64,000 bases of DNA from VRUE01 sp044867645 (GTDB lineage: Bacteria; Actinomycetota; Thermoleophilia; Solirubrobacterales; 70-9): the NCBI GenBank assembly GCA_044867645.1, contig JBIOVI010000041.1:124001-188000 (forward strand), in the 5' to 3' direction. Positions 39,901 through 46,955 of this stretch are shown here, piece after piece; the first letter of the stretch is position 1, and each line of letters starts with the position of its first letter. The notes beneath the pieces were generated by a model. It was not told where the DNA came from. It was given only the letters and a program-made list of their open reading frames with translations, and searched no databases. The translations under genes and the position numbers were made by a program.

Positions 39901-39994
39901 CGGGATCTGCCCGCCCTTCTGCGATTTCGCCCCGATCTGCCGGCGCGACCGCGCCCCGGTGGAGGCCGCGGGCGAGAACGGAGAGGAGCGATGA
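36923..39994 (+). CDS. AddB-like PD-(D/E)xK nuclease subunit
   Basis: A 1023-aa subunit of an AddAB/AdnAB-type helicase-nuclease that processes DNA double-strand ends for recombination. The C-terminal nuclease motif is ALVLDYKLSG (about 870-880). The Fe-S staple cysteines are LCSYRW (near 728) and GICPPFCDFAPIC (near 996, 1000 and 1006), the AddB/AdnA pattern. The N-terminal P-loop is degenerate (HGPPNSGRAG, Arg where Lys-Thr is expected), so it is probably not an active motor, as in AddB. Its stop overlaps the next gene as ATGA. Confidence 0.88.
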   Translation: MPLHLIHGPPNSGRAGLIRRRFAAALDRDPVLIVPTIDDVYSFERELCEGGAVLGAAVMTFGGLFRTVATAAGAPPGAELTPAQRLGTVSAAIAARCDGLGPLRRSALRPGFAVALERLLSECQATGLEPADLEAGAGSLESSAYLGDIATLFTGYAELRSRLGRIDAHSIAMEAVRLLRDSGDRWWRRPVFLYGLDDLTRNQLELIEALAAATEVTVALPYEEGNTALAARSSLLESLRAIGIASETKTEPDPENTDSPLLFHLERNFGAVTPERHEPDGSLAILRAAGERGEAETIAAEAAKLIAKGVDPAEIAIVVRDPARRGPLLASVLESYGVPVALEATIGIGVTSVGSGLIALLEAGVGGGRATDLLRYLRAASGFPGGQIDSFERAIRRGRIQSATAAATLWEERFEKPLPDLERVRETASRPEELAREIGRIAISIAARPLPGEGNEEGLPAHHAELERLAAASISNVLTERAELDGLAPAPAALARVLGEIEVRAWSGPVEGRVRIADPYRVRAARFDHVFVASLQDGEFPRRDGRADPFLAERQRESLGLPPRRDTEAEERYLFHACLALPRKRLFLSYRDSDENGTAEARSPLLDDVRRLLDPPPGGEETADPVEAALVRGRDLAQVVHPVAEAPSETELARAIAARGPTTDPAPLLAGAGAGDATAARVAERLAAARGAELATRAPGPLSNPAVIDALAAVPAYGGTTLEGFDLCSYRWFVSHELAPQPLDPVPDPLIQGGLMHAVLERLYRERPGGDPLPGPDSVGAWIERGRELVGEIATEREMGRHPAERAIVRRVEGLLARFLGEESRREAGGFEPWLLEAGFGEEEGNERPVLKIGDWGLHGAIDRVDRAPDGRALVLDYKLSGRVTPRERLEEEAKLQLQLYMIAVAEHWGSEAVGGLYHPLRGTSERRPRGAVLEEASDRLASYRLSRTDLIDRGELEDLLMDARRRAGEIVARMRRGEIRRDPGPRAGLRGHGICPPFCDFAPICRRDRAPVEAAGENGEER

Positions 39995-42900
39995 GCGAGC
40001 GGCTGCCGACCGCCGAGCAGGCGGCCGCAATCGCGGCCTCGGGCCGCGACGTCCTGATCGAGGCCGGTGCAGGGACCGGCAAGACCGGGGTGATGGTCGA
40101 CCGCTACTGCCGCCTGGTCTGCGAGATGAACGCATCCCCCGAGGCGGTCCTCGCCTTTACCTTCACCGAGAAGGCGGCCGCCGAGCTGCGCCAACGGATC
40201 CGCGCCGAGCTGGAGCGGCGGGCCGGGGCGGGCTCGGAGCGCGCTCGCGAGCTGCTCGGTGGACTCGGCAGCGCCTGGGTGACGACCATCCATGGCTTCT
40301 GCAACCGCCTGCTCGCCGCCCATCCGGTCGCGGTGGGGATCGATCCCCGCTTTCGCGTGCTCGACGCACCCGAGGCCGAACGCGCGGCGCACGAGGCCTT
40401 CGACGAAGCGCTCGAGGTCTTCCTGGCCGGTGGCGACGCCGCGCGCGAGTCGACCGTCGCGGCATTCGACATCGCCGGGCTGCGGGCAATGGTCTGGGGT
40501 GTCCACGCCGAGCTGCGCAGCCGCGGCATAGCCGACCCGAAGCTGCCGGAGCCATCGCCCCCAGACCTCCCGGCGGCACTGCGTGAGGCCGTCGCGGCCG
40601 TGGCCGCGACGCTCGAGGGGCTGCGGCCCACCGACCCGAACCGCGAGCTGGTCGAACGGGCCCTGGTCGTCCTCTCGCAAGACGAGGCGCCGGACCTCGA
40701 AGAGCTGGACGCGTTGCGAGTCGACGGCAGGTCGAAGTCGATGGCCGCCTACCGGGAAGCAGTCGACGCGGCGGTCGCGCGCACGGCCGAGGCCGGTGAG
40801 GGCGGCATCGCCTACCGCCACATCGCCGAGCTGCTGGAGCTGTTCTCGGCTCGCTTCGCAGAGGTCAAGGAACGGCGCGCCGGGGTCGATTTCGAGGACC
40901 TCCAGATCCTCGCCGTGCGTCTGCTCGAGCAGACCGAGACGGGCGCCGCTTACCGGTCCCGCTTCAGCCACCTCCTGGTCGACGAGTTCCAGGACACGAA
41001 CCGGTTGCAGCTGCGGTTGATCGAGGCCCTACGCGGACCCGACAGCAGGTTGATGGTCGTCGGCGACGAGCTGCAATCCATCTACGGTTTCCGCAACGCG
41101 GACCTCGACGTATTTCGCGAGCGGCGCCGCGCGATCGAGGCAAGCCGCGACGGCGAGACGATCGCGCTGAGCGGCAACTTCCGCTCCTCTCCCGAGCTGA
41201 TCGGGGCCGTCAACGCGATCGGCGAGGAACTACTTGGCGAGGACTTCCGGCCGTTGCGCGTAGGTGCCCTGGCTGAGCAAGGGGCTCCTCCCGGCGAGGG
41301 GCCGACGGTCGAGCTGCTGCTGACCGGGCGCGACGGCTGGGATGGCGAGGGGGTCGAGCTGGAGCCGGCGATCGACGCCCGCACTCCCCTCAACCAGCTC
41401 GCCGAGGCGCGTTTCCTCGCGGCGCGCCTGCGCGAGCTGGCAGATGCCGGCGTGGAGCGTGGCGAGATGGTCGTGCTGCTGCGCGCGTTCACCCACCTCG
41501 ATGCCTACGAGGACTCGCTGGAGCGGGCCGGTCTGCGGCCCTACGTGGTGGGTGGGCGCGGTTACTGGTCCCAGCAGCAGGTGGCCGACGTCTGCGCCCT
41601 GCTCGCGACGATCGCCAACCCACTCGACGACCAAGCGCTGTTCGGCGCTCTCGCCTCCCCAGCCTGCGGCGTCGCTCCGGACACGCTGTGGCTGCTGCGG
41701 GCGGCAAGCGGGAGGGGCCGGAGCATCTGGCGTACCGTCGAGCAGGCGACGGGACACGGGGAAGCAGAGCTCGCCGAGCCGCAGTGGCTCGATCGGATTC
41801 CCCCCGCCGAGCTGGGGCTGTTGAGCCGTTTTGCGGCGACGCTCGTGAGGCTGCGCGAGCGCACCCGTTTCCTGCCGCTCGCCGAGCTGATCGACGCGGC
41901 GATAACCGAAACGGGCTACGACCTGGCGGTCCTGATGCGACCCGCCGGGGAAGCACGCTTTGCCAATCTGCGCAAGCTGATGCGGCTCGCCGCCGAGTTC
42001 GAGGCCGGCGAGGGGCGCGACCTGCGTGGCTTGCTCGACTTCCTCGCCGCCCGTGCCGAGGCGGATGGCGACGCGCAGGCCGCGACGGCAGTCGAGGGGC
42101 ACGACGGGGTGCGGATAATGACTATCCACAGCGCCAAGGGGCTCGAGTTTGGGGTCGTCGCCGTCCCCCATCTCTCGCGTAGCCTGCTGGCCGGCTCGCA
42201 AACGCCGCTGCTGACGCTGGGGCACGAGCCAGAGGCGCCGCGAGTGGGAATGCAGCTGCGGCGCCTAGGCGCCGCCTCGCTCAACCTCTACGCGCACCGC
42301 GAGCTTCGCGAGGAGGGGCGGCAGCGCGATGCCGAAGAGGAGTTACGGCTCTTCCACGTCGCGGCGACGCGAGCGCGCGAGCGGCTCATCCTCAGCGGTG
42401 TGGTCCGGCCCGAGGCCGCACGCGAGACGACACCCGGGACACCTGTGGTCGAGCGGATCGTCGAGGCGTTCGGAATCGACAGGGCAGAGGACTCGGCTAT
42501 TCGGATCGCGCCTCCCGAGGCGCGTGAAGGCTTCGACGGGAGCTTCGAGCCGTCCGAGCTGACGGTTCGGGTCAATTTCGCCTCCGTCGAGCGTGGCGCG
42601 CTACTGACCGGTGTGAAACGAGAGGCGGACGCAGCTCCGGATCCCGGTGTCGGCCCAGCCCCGCTGCTCGAGCGGCGAGCGACGGCAAGGCCCCGCCGAC
42701 CGCTCTCCTACACGGCCATCGCCGCCCACGAGGAAGACCTCGACCCTCTCCCGGCCGAGTGGGCGATCGAGCAAAGCACTGCCGGCGAGGTCGAGTCGGA
42801 TCGCTCGCGCCTACGCGAGGAAGGAAGTGCTCGCGGTCGCGCCGTGCACGGATTGCTCGAGTGGAGTGCGAACAACGGCTGGCAGCAGCCCTCCTCCGAG

Positions 42901-43389
42901 CTGATTCGGCGCTTCATTCGGGCCGAGGATCTCGACCATGGCCCCGACGATGCCGTGAAGACGCTGCTCAATCCGGTCCGCGCCTGGCTCGAGTCCCGCT
43001 TCTTCGCCGAGCGGGTTCTCCCGGCGAGCCGCAGCCGTGCCGAGGTTCCGATCCTGCTTCCCCTTGGCGACATGGTGCTGCGCGGCTCGATCGACCTGCT
43101 GGTCGAAAGCGACGGAACCCCTCCGCTGATAGTCGACTACAAGACCGATCGCCTGGAGGGCGACGACCCCGCCCAGCGAGTGGATCGCTATGGGATCCAG
43201 CGCGATGTCTACTCCCTTGCCGTGCGGGAAGCGCTGCAATGCACGGAGGTCGAGGTCGCCTACGTCTTCCTCGAGCAACCCCAGCAACCGGTCCTGGCAC
43301 GCCTCGGTCCCGAAGAGACCGAGGCAAGCCAGGCGCGACTGGCCGAGGCAGTCGAGCGAATCTCGGTCGATCGTCCGCGAGCGGCCTAG
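39991..43389 (+). CDS. AddA-like UvrD/RecB helicase-nuclease
   Basis: A 1132-aa SF1A helicase with a fused C-terminal nuclease. Walker A is AGAGTGKT (25-32), motif Ia is FTFTEKAAAELRQR, Walker B is HLLVDEFQDTN (about 328-338), motif III is VVGDELQSIYGFRNAD, and motif V is MTIHSAKGLEFGVVAVPHL. The nuclease core is LIVDYKTDRLEG near residue 1047. Together with the upstream subunit it forms the end-resection complex. It begins inside the upstream stop codon (ATGA). The end of the gene overlaps a convergent VOC gene by four bases. Confidence 0.93.
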   Translation: MSERLPTAEQAAAIAASGRDVLIEAGAGTGKTGVMVDRYCRLVCEMNASPEAVLAFTFTEKAAAELRQRIRAELERRAGAGSERARELLGGLGSAWVTTIHGFCNRLLAAHPVAVGIDPRFRVLDAPEAERAAHEAFDEALEVFLAGGDAARESTVAAFDIAGLRAMVWGVHAELRSRGIADPKLPEPSPPDLPAALREAVAAVAATLEGLRPTDPNRELVERALVVLSQDEAPDLEELDALRVDGRSKSMAAYREAVDAAVARTAEAGEGGIAYRHIAELLELFSARFAEVKERRAGVDFEDLQILAVRLLEQTETGAAYRSRFSHLLVDEFQDTNRLQLRLIEALRGPDSRLMVVGDELQSIYGFRNADLDVFRERRRAIEASRDGETIALSGNFRSSPELIGAVNAIGEELLGEDFRPLRVGALAEQGAPPGEGPTVELLLTGRDGWDGEGVELEPAIDARTPLNQLAEARFLAARLRELADAGVERGEMVVLLRAFTHLDAYEDSLERAGLRPYVVGGRGYWSQQQVADVCALLATIANPLDDQALFGALASPACGVAPDTLWLLRAASGRGRSIWRTVEQATGHGEAELAEPQWLDRIPPAELGLLSRFAATLVRLRERTRFLPLAELIDAAITETGYDLAVLMRPAGEARFANLRKLMRLAAEFEAGEGRDLRGLLDFLAARAEADGDAQAATAVEGHDGVRIMTIHSAKGLEFGVVAVPHLSRSLLAGSQTPLLTLGHEPEAPRVGMQLRRLGAASLNLYAHRELREEGRQRDAEEELRLFHVAATRARERLILSGVVRPEAARETTPGTPVVERIVEAFGIDRAEDSAIRIAPPEAREGFDGSFEPSELTVRVNFASVERGALLTGVKREADAAPDPGVGPAPLLERRATARPRRPLSYTAIAAHEEDLDPLPAEWAIEQSTAGEVESDRSRLREEGSARGRAVHGLLEWSANNGWQQPSSELIRRFIRAEDLDHGPDDAVKTLLNPVRAWLESRFFAERVLPASRSRAEVPILLPLGDMVLRGSIDLLVESDGTPPLIVDYKTDRLEGDDPAQRVDRYGIQRDVYSLAVREALQCTEVEVAYVFLEQPQQPVLARLGPEETEASQARLAEAVERISVDRPRAA

Positions 43390-43772
43390 GAGGGCGGCGC
43401 GTACCGATGGTGGATGGCCAGCGCGTTGCCATCGGGATCGGCAAAGAACGCCTGGTGGCAGACACCGGAGTCGAGGGTGTCGGCCTCGAAGGCCACACCC
43501 CGCGATTCGAGCTCGGCCCGCGCGGCGGCGACATCGTCGACACGCAGCTCGATCGGATGATTGTTGGCCCGAAACTCGAGCCCAAACGCGTCCGACTGCA
43601 TGATGGCAATCGTCAGGTTGCCGGTCTCGAACTCGACGCCGGGCATCTCGCCCCAACGCTTCGATTCCGGCAGCTCCAGGACGCCGCTGTAAAACTCGAT
43701 CGCGCGGTCGAAGTCCTGCGTCGCCACAGTTATGAAGTCGGTACCGGTGATGAGGGGCTCGTTCGGGCTCAA
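43386..43772 (-). CDS. Single-domain VOC family protein
   Basis: A 128-aa glyoxalase-fold protein: ITGTDFITVATQDFDRAIEF, IMQSDAFGLEFRANNHPIEL and ADPDGNALAIHHRY. Likely metal ligands sit at the ends of these strands. The substrate is unknown; such proteins include glyoxalases, fosfomycin enzymes and dioxygenases. The start is TTG 43772, forming a TTGA overlap with the xseB stop, so it is translated as the third gene of xseA-xseB-VOC. Confidence 0.83.
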   Translation of the reverse strand: MSPNEPLITGTDFITVATQDFDRAIEFYSGVLELPESKRWGEMPGVEFETGNLTIAIMQSDAFGLEFRANNHPIELRVDDVAAARAELESRGVAFEADTLDSGVCHQAFFADPDGNALAIHHRYAPPS

Positions 43773-43993
43773 GGCGGGCTCCCTTCGAGCTTAGCGGCCA
43801 GCTCGTCTAGCCGCAGCTCTTCGAGATCCTTGCCAACCGCGTCCAGCTCGGCCGTGCAATAGGTGACAAGCTCACGGCCCTCGCGACAGAGGTCGAGCGT
43901 CTCGCGGAGGCCGGCCTGGCCGGAATCGAGCCGGTCGATGATCTGCTCCAGCCGCTCCACGGCGGTCTCGTAGGAATCAGGCGTCTCGCTCAT
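43769..43993 (-). CDS. xseB: Exodeoxyribonuclease VII small subunit
   Basis: A 74-aa helical protein with the XseB signature YETAVERLEQIIDRLDSGQA and LREGRELVTYC-like second helix. Several copies wrap onto one XseA subunit. ATG 43993 is preferred to the longer frame; it overlaps the end of xseA by 17 bases, and the stop overlaps the VOC start. Ends on an acidic helix (ELRLDELAAKLEG). Confidence 0.9.
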   Translation of the reverse strand: MSETPDSYETAVERLEQIIDRLDSGQAGLRETLDLCREGRELVTYCTAELDAVGKDLEELRLDELAAKLEGSPP

Positions 43994-45278
43994 CGGGCCC
44001 CTCGTCGCGATCGATCTTTGCACCGACCCTGCCGTCGGCGAACCGCAGTCTGACGAGGCCGGCGGAGATTGCCGCGGCCGCGGAGGTCACCGGCTCGCCC
44101 TCGCGATCCTCCGCCAGCGCGTAACCGCGCTCGAGGGTGCGCTCCGGATCGTGAGCCCGGAATGCGACTTCCGCGCGGCGCAGCGCATCGCGTCGGTTGC
44201 TTGCTTCGGCACCGGCGGCGCGGCGGGCGGCGCGGTCGAGGACGACGAGAGCGATGCGGCGCTGGAAGGTGAGCCGTTCCGCAAGCCCCCGCTCGGAGGC
44301 TGCGCGGATCTCCCGCGTCTTCTGGTTGAGCGCGGCCCGCTCTCGCCGCAGCGCTCGCGCCGGGCCCCGCGCCAGCGCCACCAGATGGCGGCTGCGCACG
44401 CCAATCGCCCCCTCGCCGGCCCGTCGCAGCGAGGCGACGGACCGCTCCAACCCACGCCGCGCCTCGTTGCACTCGAGTGGCACCACGGCCTCGGCGGCGT
44501 GGGTCGGGGTCGAGCAGGCGACAGCTGCGACGTCGTCGATCAGGGTCGAGTCGCGCTCGTGACCGACCGCGCTCACAACCGGAACCCTCAGCATCGCGAC
44601 GGTGCGGCAGAGCGTCTCGTCGCAGAAAGCCCAGAGATCGGCGAGGCTGCCTCCGCCTCTGGCGACCACGATCGCCTCGATCTCCGGCCGCGCCGCCAGC
44701 GCTTGGATCGCCGCGGTAATCGCCGGTGCGGCCCGGCGGTCCTGCACCGGGGCGAAGGCCCAGACGACGGTCCCCGCCCAGCCTCGGCGTCGCAGCCCGG
44801 CGAGTAGGTCGCGGCGAGCAGCGCCGCTTTCCGCCGTCACCACCCCGATCGCTTTCGGCAACGCGGGGCGCGCCAGCTGCTCCTGCAACTCGAACAGACC
44901 CTCCAGGCGGAGCTGCTTGCGCAGTGCCTCGAGGCGAGCGAGCAGATCCCCTTCGCCGGCGAGACGCACATGGGTGGCCCGGAAGGCGAAGCTCGGCGAA
45001 GCCTGACCGCCGCCGGGGTAGTAGTCCGGACCGCCGGCGACCACCACTTCGGCGCCGTCTCGAAGGCCGCCCTCCGGCAGGCCCGCCTTTTCGAGATCGT
45101 CGAGCCAGATCGCGCAGGGGACCGCGCCCTCGGCGTCGCGCAGCTCGAAGTAGGCCTGAACCTTGCTGCGCGAGACCCCGGTGACCTCGCCGACCAGGCG
45201 CACTTTGGCCCGCCGGCGCAGCTCCTCCTGCAGCTTGCGGGCGTAACGCCCCACCGGGAACGGGCCTGGCAATTCCAC
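43977..45278 (-). CDS. xseA: Exodeoxyribonuclease VII large subunit
   Basis: A 433-aa XseA, catalytic subunit of the single-strand-specific exonuclease VII. An N-terminal OB-fold (VRLVGEVTGVSRSKVQAYFE) is followed by the nuclease core with IGVVTAESGAARRDLLAGLR, IVVARGGGSLADLWAFCDET and VVSAVGHERDSTLIDDVA, then a long helical region and a C-terminal ERGYALAEDREG segment. The start is GTG 45278. There is no ribosome site but TAGTCT (45290-45285) lies six bases upstream, so a leaderless mRNA is likely. First of three overlapping genes. Confidence 0.95.
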   Translation of the reverse strand: MELPGPFPVGRYARKLQEELRRRAKVRLVGEVTGVSRSKVQAYFELRDAEGAVPCAIWLDDLEKAGLPEGGLRDGAEVVVAGGPDYYPGGGQASPSFAFRATHVRLAGEGDLLARLEALRKQLRLEGLFELQEQLARPALPKAIGVVTAESGAARRDLLAGLRRRGWAGTVVWAFAPVQDRRAAPAITAAIQALAARPEIEAIVVARGGGSLADLWAFCDETLCRTVAMLRVPVVSAVGHERDSTLIDDVAAVACSTPTHAAEAVVPLECNEARRGLERSVASLRRAGEGAIGVRSRHLVALARGPARALRRERAALNQKTREIRAASERGLAERLTFQRRIALVVLDRAARRAAGAEASNRRDALRRAEVAFRAHDPERTLERGYALAEDREGEPVTSAAAAISAGLVRLRFADGRVGAKIDRDEGPDERDA

Positions 45279-45295
45279 CGGGCGAGACTAGATGC

Positions 45296-45634
45296 CTATC
45301 CGGCGCGTCGCCAGCGCTGCGCCCAGGCCTTCAGCTCGACGATTGCCGGACGCAGCTCCGTCCCCGCCTCGGTCAGCGAGTAGGTGACGCGCACCGGCGA
45401 GCCCGGTTCGACCTCGCGCGCGACCAGGCCCTCCTCCTCCAGCTCCCGCAGGCGCTGCGAGAGCAGCCTGTCAGAGAGGCCTGGCACCGCCTTGGCCAGC
45501 TCGCCGAAGCGCAGCGGACGCTCGGTCAGGGCGCAAACGATCGCCCCGGTCCAGCGCTTGCCGATCAGCTCGATCGCGGCGTGGAAGTGTGGACAGACCC
45601 CGGCGGGCTGCTCTTGCGCGGAAATAGCCTCCAC
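45296..45634 (-). CDS. HxlR-family redox/thiol-type regulator
   Basis: A 112-aa winged-helix HxlR regulator: CPHFHAAIELIGKRWTGAIV carries the conserved N-terminal cysteine (Cys14) and the GKRW motif, followed by LRFGELAKAVPGLSDRLLSQ and the wing PVRVTYSLTEAG. Family members such as YodB and HypR sense quinones or disulfide stress through that Cys. The start codon is uncertain (GTG 45634). An inverted repeat just upstream (45645-45659) is its likely own operator, shared with the divergent marP-like gene. Confidence 0.9.
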   Translation of the reverse strand: MEAISAQEQPAGVCPHFHAAIELIGKRWTGAIVCALTERPLRFGELAKAVPGLSDRLLSQRLRELEEEGLVAREVEPGSPVRVTYSLTEAGTELRPAIVELKAWAQRWRRAG

Positions 45635-45644
45635 TTCGAATCAG

Positions 45645-45659
45645 CTTACTGAACGTAAG
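45645..45659. promoter_or_regulatory. Inverted repeat, likely HxlR operator
   Basis: CTTAC, TGAAC, GTAAG. Perfect five-base arms with a five-base centre, ten bases before the HxlR start and 37 bases before the divergent protease gene. HxlR-type operators are usually short TTAC/GTAA symmetries, so the fit is good. Confidence 0.65.
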
Positions 45660-45696
45660 TGACGGGCCCGGGACTTGGCCTGCTTGGATTTGTCCC

Positions 45697-46839
45697 ATGA
45701 CCGTTCTCGACTGGGCAATCGTCGCCTTCACTCTGGCCCTCGCGCTGTGGGGCTACCGGCAGGGCCTGATCGTCGGTGCGCTCACCCTGGTCGGATTCGG
45801 AGCAGGGGCCCTGGCCGGAAGCCGGCTCGCCACGCTCTTGCTGGGGGAAGGCTCCCGCTCGCCCTACGCGCCGTTGTTCGCGGCGATTGGGGCACTCTTG
45901 GTCGGGGCGCTTGTCGCGGTGACCGTCGAGAGCTTGGCCCTGGGTCTGCGCGCCCGCATGATTCGGGGACGAATGCTGCACCTCGCCGACGGCGCCGGCG
46001 GCGCAGCGCTGATCGCCGCCGTCGCTCTCGGCCTGGTCTGGGTTTTCGGTGCCGTGGTGCTGCATGCGCCGAGCACGATCGAGCTGCGGTCCGATGTTCA
46101 GCGTTCGCAGATCCTGCGCGGGCTGAATCGCCTGCTGCCTCCCTCCGGGCCGGTGCTAGGCGCGCTCGCCCGCGTCGACCCCGCCCCCTCGATCGCCGGG
46201 CCGACGACCCCGCTGGCACCTCCCGACACCCGGATCGCCTCCGACCCCGATGTGCGCCGAGCCAGCCTCTCGGTCGTCCGCGTGCTGGGCACTGCCTGCG
46301 GGCTCGGGGTTGAGGGCTCGGGTTGGGTCGCGGCACCGGGGCTGGTCGTCACCAACGCCCATGTCGTCGCCGGCGAGGACGACACCACGGTGACCACCGA
46401 AGACGGCGCCTCGCTCGACGCCGTGCCGGTTCGCTACGAACCTGCCAACGATCTGGCGCTGCTCCAGATCGATGCTGCGATCCCCGCCCTCCAGCTGGCA
46501 CCGGAGCCCGGGTCGGGAACGGCCGGTGCCGTCCTCGGCTACCCGGAGAACGGGCCTTACGCCGTGTTCCCGGCTCGCCTGGGAGAGACCAACACGGTTA
46601 TCACCGAGAACTCCTATGGCGGCGGACCGATCCGCCGCTCGATCGCCTTTCTCCGCGGCAACGTCCGCAGTGGCAACTCGGGCGGCCCCCTGGTCGATTC
46701 GCAAGGACGGGTGATGGGCACGGTCTTCGCCGCCACCACCTCCGGCCCCCCAGGCGGCTTCGCGATACCCAACGAGGTCGTTCGCTCAGCTTTGGCCGAC
46801 CCCGTAATGCCCGTCGATACCGGCCCCTGCACGGGCTGA
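45697..46839 (+). CDS. MarP-like membrane serine protease
   Basis: A 380-aa protein with a CvpA-like N-terminal domain of four membrane helices (about 5-135) and an extracytoplasmic trypsin-like protease. The catalytic triad is His222 (TNAHVV), Asp252 (NDLALL) and Ser328 (GNSGGP). MarP of Mycobacterium tuberculosis has this architecture and protects against acid and oxidative stress by activating a cell-wall hydrolase. Two cysteines (GTACGLG and GPCTG) could form the disulfide known in that family. An M23 peptidase and a PBP in the window are cell-wall neighbours. Divergent from the HxlR gene. Confidence 0.92.
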   Translation: MTVLDWAIVAFTLALALWGYRQGLIVGALTLVGFGAGALAGSRLATLLLGEGSRSPYAPLFAAIGALLVGALVAVTVESLALGLRARMIRGRMLHLADGAGGAALIAAVALGLVWVFGAVVLHAPSTIELRSDVQRSQILRGLNRLLPPSGPVLGALARVDPAPSIAGPTTPLAPPDTRIASDPDVRRASLSVVRVLGTACGLGVEGSGWVAAPGLVVTNAHVVAGEDDTTVTTEDGASLDAVPVRYEPANDLALLQIDAAIPALQLAPEPGSGTAGAVLGYPENGPYAVFPARLGETNTVITENSYGGGPIRRSIAFLRGNVRSGNSGGPLVDSQGRVMGTVFAATTSGPPGGFAIPNEVVRSALADPVMPVDTGPCTG

Positions 46840-46844
46840 GATGA

Positions 46845-46955
46845 GTGGGTCGGGGTACTGCCCTGCGCGGCTTGTACTTTTTCGTCACTCCCGACCACGG
46901 ACAACCATCCCCACTTCACCGAAAAAGTTGAGCGCAGGGTAGTGCCACGACCCAC
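46845..46955. repeat. Long imperfect inverted repeat reaching into the PBP start
   Basis: Two 24-base arms, 46845-46868 and 46932-46955, match in reverse complement at 21 of 24 positions (cores CCCTGCGC and GCGCAGGG). Inside them a second pair, ACTTTTTCG and CGAAAAAGT, is also inverted. The loop between the inner arms is about 37 bases. The PBP start codon (GTG 46942) lies inside the right arm, so an RNA hairpin would hide it. No flanking target duplication is seen. Confidence 0.7.

Noticed and set aside
46845..46955. Inverted repeat as a miniature transposable element
   Set aside because: No target-site duplication flanks the arms and no second copy was noticed in the window; a regulatory hairpin seems more likely, though a genome search would decide.
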